A stretch of DNA of 64,000 bases from Hydractinia symbiolongicarpus. Taxonomy: Eukaryota; Cnidaria; Hydrozoa; Anthoathecata; Hydractiniidae. The DNA is taken from NCBI RefSeq assembly GCF_029227915.1, contig NC_079881.1, positions 13,865,501 through 13,929,500 on the forward strand, in the 5' to 3' direction. Both the position numbers and the translations under genes were made by a program. The notes beneath the pieces were generated by a model, which saw only the letters and a program-made list of their open reading frames with translations, was not told the DNA's origin and searched no databases. This document shows positions 30,191 through 37,928 of the stretch, piece after piece (positions within the stretch are counted from its first letter, which is position 1; every line of letters starts with the position of its first letter).

Positions 30191-31430
30191 ATCATTAGAA
30201 AAATACCATCATTAGGTAGAGAGAAGAAAATTTAAATATCAAAATTGATTTTGGTTTAAGTAACATTTCACATATTCTTAAATGTTGATAAATCTTATAT
30301 GCGAAAATACCATCCTTTAGTAGACAGTAGAAAATTTAAATATTAAAATTGAATTTCGTTAAAATATCATTTCACATTCAGAATGTGATTTCACATATTC
30401 TTAAATCTTAGGAAGTCTTTGTGCGAAAATTTCCTTCCTTACGTAGACAATAAGATAATGAAAAAGAAAATTGAATTTGGTTAAAATATCATTTCACATA
30501 TCAATAAATGTTGATAAGTCTCATATGCAAAAACACCATCCTTAAGTAGACAATACAACATTGAAGAACCAAAGTTGAATTTGGTTAAAATGTCATTTCA
30601 CATATCCTTAAATGTTGATAAGTCTGATATGCAAAAACACCATTCTTAAGTAGACAGAAGAAAATCTAACTAATAAAATTGAACTTGGTTTAAATAACAT
30701 TTCACATATTCTTAAATGTTGATAAGACTTATATGCGAAAATATCATCCTTAAGTAGACAGTAGAAATTTTAATTATTAAAATTGAATTCGGTTAATATT
30801 TCATTTCCAATATTGTTAAATTTGATATAAGTCTTATATACAAAATACCTTCCTTAAGTAGACATCCTTAATAGACAGTACAGAAATTAAATATTAAATT
30901 TGAATTTGTCTAAAATATCCATTCACATACTCTTAAATGTTGATAGTTCGTTTGAGCTAAAATACCATCTTTAGGTAGACAGTAGAATATTGAAATGTCA
31001 AAATTAATCTTTATTAATCTTTAGTAGACAATACAGAAATTAGATTATATAATTGAACTTGGCTACAATATCATTTCACTTTTTCTTAAAGGTTGATAAG
31101 TCGTATCTGCGAAAGTAGCTTCATTAAGTAGACAGTACTATACAGAAATATCAAAATTGGATTTTGTTTAAATGTGACTTCACATACTTTTAAATCTTAA
31201 TAAGTCTTTGTGCGAAAATTCCGTCCTTAAGTAGACAATACAATATTGAAAAATGAAAATTGAATTTGGTTAAAATATCATTTCACATATCCTTTAATGT
31301 TGATAAGTCTGATATGAAAAAACACCATTCTTAAGTAGACAGAAGAAAATTTAAATATCAAAAAGGAAGTTGGTTTAAATAACATTTCACATACTCTTAA
31401 ATGTTAATAAGTCTTATCTGCAAAAACACA
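30191..31430 (-). repeat. AT-rich satellite array, block 4 (inverted)
   Basis: A short inverted block of about 1.24 kb. The left junction is near 30190 (gttttcc|atcattag). The right junction near 31430 repeats the phrase seen at the block 2/block 3 boundary. A phase break inside the block (cacattcagaatgtg, near 30374) shows a further rearrangement. No gene is visible. Confidence 0.88.
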
Positions 31431-32420
31431 CAATGAAGATTTTACCAAATTCAATTTTAATATTTATATTTTGTTCTGTCTACTTAACGATGGTACTTTC
31501 GCCCATAAGACTTATCAACATTTAAGAATATGTGAAATGATATTTTAACCAAATTCAATTTTTCTTTTTGAAATTGTATTGTCTACTTAAGGAAGGAAAT
31601 TTCGCACAAAGACTTATTAAGATTTTAAAATATGTGAAATCACATTTTAACAAAGTTCTATTTTGATATTTTAGAACTGTAACGTCCACTTAAGGAAGGC
31701 ATTTTCGTATATAGCACTTATATCAACTTTAAGAATATTTGAAAAAAAAATTTAAATGAATTCATATTTAATATTTTTTTTTTACTGTCTACTAAAGGAT
31801 GGTACTTTCGCCCATAAGACTTATCAACATTTAAGAATATGTGAAATGATATTTTAACCAAATTTAATTTTTCTTTTTCAATATTGTATTGTCTAATTAA
31901 GGAGGGAATTTTTGCACATACGAATTATCAACTATTAAGGATATGTGAAATGATATTTTAGCCAAGTTCAAATTTAACACTTAATTTCTGTATTGTGTAC
32001 TAAGGATGTCTAGTTAAGGAAGGTATTTTTGCATATAAAACTGATATCAACTTTAAGATTGTTTAAAATGAAGTTTCTACCAATTTCAATTTTATTATTT
32101 ATATTTTGTTCTGTCTACTTCAGGATGGTATTTTCGCATATAAGACTTATAGACATTTAAGAACATGTGAAATGACATTATAACCAAATTCAATTTTGAT
32201 ATTTAAATTTTCTTCTGTCTACTTAAGGATGGTGTTTTTTCATATAAGACTTATCAACATTAATGGATATGTGAAATGATATTTAAATCATATTCAATTT
32301 TTATGTTTCAGTATTTTATTGTCTACTTAAGGAAGGAATATTTGGACAAAGACTTATTAAGGCTTAAAAATATGTGAAATCACATTCTTACAGAATTCAA
32401 TTTTGATATTTTAGTAAAGT
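31431..32420 (+). repeat. AT-rich satellite array, block 5 (forward, left flank of the element)
   Basis: Forward-orientation monomers run directly into the Polinton left end. The last monomer is cut at ...gatattttagtaaagt, and its missing continuation is found immediately right of the element at 46989. Confidence 0.93.
32415..32420. repeat. Left target-site duplication (taaagt)
   Basis: The six bases before the element read taaagt. The six after it (46989-46994) read tatagt, a single mismatch. The undisturbed satellite copies at 23357-23362 and 25778-25783 have one tatagt, which is therefore the original target and shows that the left copy mutated later. Six-base duplications and AG...TC element ends are typical of Polintons. 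Confidence 0.85.
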
Positions 32421-32765
32421 AGAGATAGGAAAATGCCGATGCTAGTGCAATCATGTCAAATAAGCGTGCATATCCGTCAAATCAACGTAAAAAAGGTCCA
32501 TACCAGCCCTTAGCGATTTAATATGTTGTACCATTCCACGTCAAATTATGGATCATCCACGTCAAATCAATGATAGAGGAGTCAATAAATCCATGTGCAC
32601 TTTACCACTTTACGTTAAATAAGCGGGCATGCTCTATAATATCTGTCCAAAACCCCCTCCCCTGTCGTGTCTTCCAGGCCCCTCCCCACCCTCATCTGTC
32701 GTGCCCTCTAATTTATAGTGATATGTGTGTCTATAATGTCCTCTTGCCAGTGTGGTAATACCATC
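32421..32765 (+). repeat. Left terminal inverted repeat of the Polinton
   Basis: Pairs with 46646-46988. It starts agagataggaaaatgccgat, while the right end reads ...atcggcattttcctatctc. I count about ten substitutions and one small indel over 345 bp. The inner 132 bp double as the 3' end of POLB. Such repeats serve as replication origins for the protein-primed polymerase and as integrase substrates; that role is known for the family and is not shown here. Confidence 0.93.
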
Positions 32766-35700
32766 TTCCAAAATTATGCGTTTATCATCATCGGCATTGA
32801 GCGCCAGTTTATTTGTTTTTATTGTGTGAACATCATGCTTAATAGATCGAAATGTCATTTGGGTTCTGTAAATGTTCTCACCCTCAAACAGACATCTCTT
32901 ATAATCAGCGAAACCTATGGTCTCCCTCACCACACATTTCTTCACCCCCTTACATCTCTTACCCTCCCTACCACATAGCTGTTTGTATGCGTAGGTCTTA
33001 GCTCTTAGGGCGATGAACTCAGTCATCACCTTACCACCCAACTCATCCTTCATCAGCCCAATGATCTTTTTATTCAAACCTAATGTTGGGGGCCTACCAT
33101 CTTCCTTATCATACCCAGATGTGTCAAATCTCGCAGACACATCATTCGGGATATCTTTGTAGAAGACGTCTGTTTTTATGTGGTAAACGAATGAATCCGT
33201 ATCCATGTAGCAAAGCTTCACATCATCACCATATTTCGGTCTCATGTAATCATGGTGGAACTCATACATAACCATCTTGGATAGATGGAGGATTGTGGGG
33301 CCGAGATAGATCGGTTTGTTCATTTTGATCTTGATCTTGGACATCTCTATCCCCATCAGTGTTTCCGAGAAATGGATTGCACCCCTGAAGTTTGGCTTCA
33401 TCACCATTTTCTCATAATTCTTTTGATTGGTGGCCAAACGTATATCCTTCTGTCTTCGCTGATTCTCCATTGTCTTACCAAAGACAGAATTGTTCAACAG
33501 CTTGAAGAAATCCTTTTCAAAGTCATTCTTTGACTCCGTGCGCAGCTGTGTATTGAAGTCGATGTAAGGTTTCAACCATGCGCTCTGATCAAACCTCAGT
33601 ACCCTATGAACCTTATCCAGAACAAGACCGTGATTCAAAGCTTGAGCAAGCGCACGGATATGAATCACATAGCTCCTCTTGTCTGAAAGACACGGTGTCA
33701 GCTTCTCGACACCATTGATAACCTTCCTCTCAGGCATGAAAGGAAGATCGTTATGTGCGTCATGAAGATCATGTAGATATCTAACATCAACCTCAAGCAT
33801 GTACCCCTTTTCACCGTTTTCCACAGCCAACTCTGAAATGAGTTCGGGTGTAAATTTACCGGAATCATCCCACTCAAACCCCCCGGTGGGCATCTTCTGT
33901 ATCATGGCCCATCCATACAGATTGTTAGCATCAAGATACTGTAGATAGGTTGTATCTTCTGAAGTATTATACATATCGCCCATATATGGATTATTTGCCT
34001 TCGCGTGTCTGTGAACGGCCTGACAGAGACCGCCCCTAATACCCATCTCCACAAACAGTAACATATCCATATCAGACAACAAATCCAGCTTAACATCTGT
34101 CTTTTTCAGGCATGCCTGCCAAGCTAATCCGGGGGCCGTGTAAAAATGGGCTGGATCTAGTTTATAGTTTCTCAAACATGTCTCTCTGAATGTCTCAAAC
34201 ACATCACTCAGAAGCAGAACATCCGTCTTGAGATAGATATCATGATAAACGCCCATATTTTCAACTTTCATGTCCTTCCACACCTTCTGGGCATGCGCAT
34301 AATCGGCATCGCTGATACCATCCATGTTCAACTTGCTATAAAAGTCATCTTTCAAAGGATGCCTGGTTTCATTAAACCTATCGAATGAATCAACATACTC
34401 ATATGGGTATACACCCTTCCTTCTCATTATGTTGAATTGCTCATCATTGAAGAATTTTCTAAGGTTTTTACACTGATCATCGGATAGATTGTCAGCTAAG
34501 GAACCTAATCCTCTTGACATAAATCTAAATGAATCGATGAATCTCAGCTTTATCTTTTTGTCCTTAGTCTCACCATTTTTGTCGGTGTATTCATCAACCT
34601 TAACATCGGTCGAGAAAGAGATATATTTCTCTTTATTTTCAGCGATTACACTCATACCACCTTCTCCATACTTCTTCGCAAGCTCTTTGATAAATAGATG
34701 CGCATCATATCCGCTCAGATTATGGAAGACAACCGGAATATAATTAGGCACCTTGTAACGGAGATTACATTCCATGTGTGCCGATCCACGAAACTTGCCG
34801 GTAAAATGACAGTGATCCCTAACCTTGATGTCATCATCACCAAATTCTCTCATACAGATGTGGCAGTTGGTGGAATTTTCATATCCATCAAGTTCTTCAT
34901 CGGTTAGATCTTGCATACCAAGTTGTGGAAACATGTTGTATAACCTTTTCGCCTCGGAAACCACATGATCAACAAATCGTGGAACACAGTCATCACCACG
35001 GTAAAGCTTCAGAGGGTCCAAAACTTCACCATGAGCATATTTACTATAACAACAGAATCCGGTGGGGATATGTTTACCAACTTTCTCGGTGGACGATCCA
35101 CACTCTATCTCTTCAGGTTTTGTAAAAGCTTCGAAATCGGCATACATGATGAATGGGGCTTTGAGCTGGTACTGACCGTGGGTGAAGGTTAAGGTGCTAC
35201 CCTCTTTAGGGAGTTGAACCTTAGCAGCATCATTATCCTTGCAATACTCAAAGTGCTCATACCTTTTCTGTTCGCTTGGAAAACCAGAGAGACAATTCAA
35301 GCAATAATGCTCTTTATGTTCATGCTTTGAGTTGCCCTTGCTCAGGACACCACTCAAGTTCTTAACAGCGATATAATGTCTCTTATCCCCATCACACAGT
35401 AAAAACAAAACAACTGTCTCCTTACGATCCAGATGCTTCGACTTGCGACACATGTAGATACCCTCTATGTCATCCTTTGTCAAAACATGAACAGCGATAT
35501 CAGGGTTCCTTCTCTCAAACAAATCTATCTTGTTTAGTGCCATAGGGAAAGTTATACCATCCCAATTGCACTTGTCTTCATACTTCCTAAGGATTGAGAT
35601 TCGTTCAGGGTTATTATTGATCTTACCATGATTGAGAGCAGCTAAAACAGCCCATTTGAAGCATTCTTCATCTTCATTTTTAGGATTGATCACGGAGAAC

Positions 35701-36632
35701 TTACCACTGAAATTCTTTGGTAGCGGTAAGTAAGAACTACCTCTGGTTAATTTTAGTTTGTGAAAGTCCACATGCATATGTAGGATCCTTTCGATTGTGA
35801 ATCCGCTGGCGGGTAGAGCAGGGTTTTCAATCTGCTCAATTATCTTATTACACATACGATCAAAAACATCAGAAATGTCGCCATGGGCATGTAGTATCTC
35901 CATATAGCTATTGAAAGCTTTGTCGACATATACGCGCGTGACACCAGCCTCGCTGGTGTCCTCCTTTACCCATTTCACCCACAAGGTCGCCTGAGTCTTC
36001 AGCGACTTCTTTTGACCTAGCACGTCCCTCATTAGCCTCTTAATGATAGGTTGAATCTGTTTTAGTAAAACCTTGACATTCTTCTTCTTACCATCCGAGT
36101 TTACCTTGAAGCGTTTGTATGAACCTACAAAAGCTTCCTCAATGGGGTTATAGGGGTTTTCCACCTTCAACTCTTCCTCCTCTTTCACCTCTTCATCTCT
36201 ACTGCCCTTTTTATAAAAACCCATGATCTTATCCTTCATGGTTTTGAAAGCTTTGCTCGCTTTCTCCTTAATGGCCCTAGGTACATGATTTATTAACCAG
36301 TCTCTCCATTCAATCAACTTGCTTTTTACAATAGGTCTAGTTTTAGCCATTTCTTGCTCTTCAAACAACTCTATGTCCTGTGCCGGTATGGGTCTAAGCA
36401 TCGGTATGGGTCTATTTGGTCTCGGTGCTGGTATTGGTCTAGGTATCAGTATTGATCTATTTGGTCTCGGTGCCGGTACCGGTCTGGTGGGTCTCGACAC
36501 GGGTACCGGTGCTGACACGGTAGTGGGTGTCAATAATTCAATCAGCCTGACCTTTCTGAGCCTTGAGTAGCCACGTAGGCCGCGTTCTCTAGCGAGAGCT
36601 CTTAATTCGGAAACTGTATTTCTCGAAGTCAT
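32634..36632 (-). CDS. POLB: Polinton protein-primed family B DNA polymerase
   Basis: This 1332-residue polymerase copies the element and corresponds to the DNA_pol_B_2 type. Residues about 5-35 form a SAP-like helix pair. Residues 40-90 are a Pro/Arg-rich linker, followed by a charged region. C444, C447, H460 and C464 make a zinc finger. Exonuclease motif I is at 497-503 (D499, E501), motif II at 637-647 (HNLSGYDAHLF) and motif III at 800-812 (D804). Between motifs I and II, residues 590-623 (CxxC, DHCH, HMECN) look like an endonuclease VII/HNH insertion. Polymerase motif A is DANNLYGWAM (901), motif B KLLNNSVFGKTMEN (1044), motif C YMDTDSF (1142) and KTY at 1212. No break is seen. The last 43 residues are encoded by the TIR and give a Gly/Arg-rich tail that looks like an acquired extension. 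TGATATAC lies 10-17 nt upstream of the start. Confidence 0.96.
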   Translation of the reverse strand: MTSRNTVSELRALARERGLRGYSRLRKVRLIELLTPTTVSAPVPVSRPTRPVPAPRPNRSILIPRPIPAPRPNRPIPMLRPIPAQDIELFEEQEMAKTRPIVKSKLIEWRDWLINHVPRAIKEKASKAFKTMKDKIMGFYKKGSRDEEVKEEEELKVENPYNPIEEAFVGSYKRFKVNSDGKKKNVKVLLKQIQPIIKRLMRDVLGQKKSLKTQATLWVKWVKEDTSEAGVTRVYVDKAFNSYMEILHAHGDISDVFDRMCNKIIEQIENPALPASGFTIERILHMHVDFHKLKLTRGSSYLPLPKNFSGKFSVINPKNEDEECFKWAVLAALNHGKINNNPERISILRKYEDKCNWDGITFPMALNKIDLFERRNPDIAVHVLTKDDIEGIYMCRKSKHLDRKETVVLFLLCDGDKRHYIAVKNLSGVLSKGNSKHEHKEHYCLNCLSGFPSEQKRYEHFEYCKDNDAAKVQLPKEGSTLTFTHGQYQLKAPFIMYADFEAFTKPEEIECGSSTEKVGKHIPTGFCCYSKYAHGEVLDPLKLYRGDDCVPRFVDHVVSEAKRLYNMFPQLGMQDLTDEELDGYENSTNCHICMREFGDDDIKVRDHCHFTGKFRGSAHMECNLRYKVPNYIPVVFHNLSGYDAHLFIKELAKKYGEGGMSVIAENKEKYISFSTDVKVDEYTDKNGETKDKKIKLRFIDSFRFMSRGLGSLADNLSDDQCKNLRKFFNDEQFNIMRRKGVYPYEYVDSFDRFNETRHPLKDDFYSKLNMDGISDADYAHAQKVWKDMKVENMGVYHDIYLKTDVLLLSDVFETFRETCLRNYKLDPAHFYTAPGLAWQACLKKTDVKLDLLSDMDMLLFVEMGIRGGLCQAVHRHAKANNPYMGDMYNTSEDTTYLQYLDANNLYGWAMIQKMPTGGFEWDDSGKFTPELISELAVENGEKGYMLEVDVRYLHDLHDAHNDLPFMPERKVINGVEKLTPCLSDKRSYVIHIRALAQALNHGLVLDKVHRVLRFDQSAWLKPYIDFNTQLRTESKNDFEKDFFKLLNNSVFGKTMENQRRQKDIRLATNQKNYEKMVMKPNFRGAIHFSETLMGIEMSKIKIKMNKPIYLGPTILHLSKMVMYEFHHDYMRPKYGDDVKLCYMDTDSFVYHIKTDVFYKDIPNDVSARFDTSGYDKEDGRPPTLGLNKKIIGLMKDELGGKVMTEFIALRAKTYAYKQLCGREGKRCKGVKKCVVRETIGFADYKRCLFEGENIYRTQMTFRSIKHDVHTIKTNKLALNADDDKRIILEDGITTLARGHYRHTYHYKLEGTTDEGGEGPGRHDRGGGFGQIL

Positions 36633-36703
36633 ATCGGGTTGTGATATACTATATTTGGACCTTTAATATGGTTTTATATAATCGTGAGACAAAAAAAATA
36701 TTA

Positions 36704-36729
36704 ATTTGTTACTCGCGTGAGTAACAAAT
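36704..36729 (-). terminator. Stem-loop 3' of the RING gene
   Basis: Perfect 11-bp stem (ATTTGTTACTC / GAGTAACAAAT) with a GCGT loop, 22 nt beyond the RING stop and upstream of POLB. It is nearly identical to the stem at 37529-37552 and similar to the one at 43408-43432. A role in transcript 3'-end formation is inferred from position only. Confidence 0.5.
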
Positions 36730-36750
36730 AACAATCTGACCCCAAACAAA

Positions 36751-37113
36751 TCAATTATATTGTTTAATGACAAGATCGATGGATGCGCGACATATGGGGC
36801 ATTTATCCCCCCTATTCTCCAATTTATATGCACATGATAGACAGCAGCAAAAATGCCCTGTTCTACCATGAACAATGGTTGCGGTCTTTCGTTTAGAAAG
36901 ACAAATGATACATCTATCATCTTCATCAATGTCATCGTCCGCGTCGTCCTCATCATCAACCTCAAGCTGTGCCGGTACTTGTCTAATCGGTGCTGGTATG
37001 GGTCTAGGCATCGGTATTGATCTATTTGGTCTCGGTGCCGGTACCGGTCTGGTGGGTCGTCTACGCATCGGTCTATGTATTGGTCTAGGCATTGATCTTT
37101 CTCTCAAGTACAA
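36751..37113 (-). CDS. RING-finger protein, MDM2-type RING
   Basis: A 120-residue ORF and probable E3 ubiquitin ligase. Residues 8-50 are Pro/Arg-rich and closely match the POLB linker (RPTRPVPAPRPNRS in both). Residues 51-66 are acidic. Zinc ligands are C68, C71, H82, H87, C91, C94, C105 and C108, giving C-x2-C-x10-H-x4-H-x3-C-x2-C-x10-C-x2-C. As I recall it, this is the spacing of the MDM2/MDMX RING, and the short hydrophobic tail after the last Cys also resembles MDM2. The frame stays open upstream to a TAG at 37132-37134, and the SAP ORF beyond that stop is in the same frame. This may therefore be the 3' part of one SAP-RING gene. The ATG at 37113 lies inside a hairpin, so M8 (37092) is an alternative start. 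Confidence 0.85.
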   Translation of the reverse strand: MYLRERSMPRPIHRPMRRRPTRPVPAPRPNRSIPMPRPIPAPIRQVPAQLEVDDEDDADDDIDEDDRCIICLSKRKTATIVHGRTGHFCCCLSCAYKLENRGDKCPICRASIDLVIKQYN

Positions 37114-37131
37114 TGAAGATTGTACTTGAGA
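37102..37131 (-). other. Perfect 13-bp hairpin directly after the SAP-ORF amber codon
   Basis: Arms 37102-37114 and 37119-37131 (TCTCAAGTACAAT and its exact complement) with a 4-nt loop. On the coding (minus) strand the stem begins at the base after the TAG and also covers the first ATG of the RING ORF. It could be a readthrough stimulator, a 3'-end hairpin of the SAP ORF, or a foldback insertion that created the stop. Confidence 0.6.
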
Positions 37132-37311
37132 CTAACTCATATTAGGATCTATTGATAATATTAAATCAATAAGCTCGGCCCTTCTGAGATGCGAGTATCT
37201 ATATGCGCCGAGGTACCTCGCTCGGGCTCTTAAATCAGGGACCGTGAAAAGACTAAAGTCATCAATATATTTCCTACTGTGTATCAAATCGAGAACGATT
37301 GGTGAAGACAT
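37132..37311 (-). CDS. SAP-domain ORF, probable N-terminal half of a SAP-RING gene
   Basis: A 59-residue ORF, ATG at 37311 and TAG at 37134-37132. Residues 22-52 form a SAP-like helix-turn-helix (TVPDLRARARYLG...LRRAELIDLI) that aligns without gaps to POLB residues 6-34 (TVSELRALARERG...LRKVRLIELL). Upstream, TGATATAC sits 10-17 nt before the ATG, the same motif and distance as at POLB. Only the TAG and six codons separate it in frame from the RING ORF, which continues with the same Pro/Arg linker that follows the SAP in POLB. I therefore read 36751-37311 as one gene with a single amber interruption, either a decay mutation or programmed readthrough. SAP modules usually bind DNA. Confidence 0.65.
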   Translation of the reverse strand: MSSPIVLDLIHSRKYIDDFSLFTVPDLRARARYLGAYRYSHLRRAELIDLILSIDPNMS

Positions 37312-37528
37312 GCTTGTGTATGATATACGATTACAAAATCTTTAAGACGGTTTTAAAAATCGTAAACCGTGCTGAAGGGTTGTGAGTGTCCTAGTTTGTA
37401 GTTGCCCCACCATGCTAAAATTGTAGTAAAACACGCTAAAACACACATACATCGATAGACCATGGGTACCCACCCACCAGCACCTCGAGGGCCGTTACCG
37501 GTACACCATGGGTACCCACCCACCAACA
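37312..37528. other. Non-coding spacer between the two SAP genes
   Basis: No convincing ORF on either strand. The part next to 37311 holds the TGATATAC motif of the SAP-RING gene (37321-37328). The rest contains two 21-bp direct repeats and a short GC-rich stretch between them (cctcgagggccgttaccggtac). Confidence 0.5.
37459..37525. repeat. 21-bp direct repeats, 46-bp period
   Basis: The sequences at 37459-37479 and 37505-37525 are identical (accatgggtacccaccc...) and contain the palindrome gggtaccc. They lie just downstream of the 89-aa SAP gene and beside its stem-loop. They could be a protein-binding site or a small tandem duplication. Confidence 0.6.
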
Positions 37529-37552
37529 TTTGTTACCCGTATGAGTAACAAA
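37529..37552 (-). terminator. Stem-loop 3' of the 89-aa SAP gene
   Basis: TTTGTTACCC / GAGTAACAAA with a GTAT loop: a 10-bp stem with one mismatch or G-U pair, 13 nt beyond the SAP stop. It is a near copy of the 36704-36729 hairpin. Confidence 0.5.
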
Positions 37553-37565
37553 GAGGGTTGTTCAA

Positions 37566-37835
37566 TCACTTGGATCTTTTGTCGTTATAACGTTTTTGAG
37601 ATTTTAGATATGCCTCCCTGTTGTTCGACCTCCACCATGAACAGTATCCGTACCGTTCCTTCTTAGTATCCAGATCGATGGTGTAGGATGGGTCGAGATC
37701 ATTCTTCTCAATCACCTCAACCAATTTGGATTTTTTCATCCCCACGATATACTTAATTCCACGGGATTTAGCAACCTCTCGCAACTCTCTCAGTTTCATC
37801 AATTTGTAATCTGGTGTGGTATTCATGTCTGACAT
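37566..37835 (-). CDS. Small SAP-domain protein
   Basis: An 89-residue basic protein. Residues about 12-46 (MKLRELREVAKSRGI...KKSKLVEVIE) fit a SAP motif, a two-helix DNA-binding module. The C-terminal half is rich in Lys, Arg, Tyr and Trp (YGYCSWWRSNNREAYLKSQK) and has no domain I recognise. It is divergent from INT across a 93-bp gap and is followed by a GTTAC stem-loop. It is the third SAP-type reading frame in the element after POLB and the SAP-RING gene, but the least similar of the three. A chromatin or element-DNA packaging role is a guess. Confidence 0.75.
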   Translation of the reverse strand: MSDMNTTPDYKLMKLRELREVAKSRGIKYIVGMKKSKLVEVIEKNDLDPSYTIDLDTKKERYGYCSWWRSNNREAYLKSQKRYNDKRSK

Positions 37836-37928
37836 CTTTATATATAATCAGTAAAAATACATTTAAGCACTTTTATCGTACTACATCATAACAAAAAGGA
37901 GATAAATAAAGGTGTGCATAAATAAAAC
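37836..37928. promoter_or_regulatory. Divergent intergenic region, SAP gene / INT
   Basis: A 93-bp AT-rich gap between divergently transcribed genes, which must hold both start regions. An ATTATATATAA-type stretch sits 3-13 nt before the SAP ATG, too close for an ordinary TATA box unless the leader is almost absent. On the INT side the last bases before ATG are ataaataaaac. Confidence 0.35.

Noticed and set aside
1-32420. Centromeric protein-binding box of the CENP-B type
   Set aside because: I looked for the TTCG...A..CGGG pattern and saw none in the monomers.
32570-32978. Short plus-strand ORFs over the left TIR and POLB 3' end
   Set aside because: They are antisense to POLB, which has a complete, motif-rich frame.
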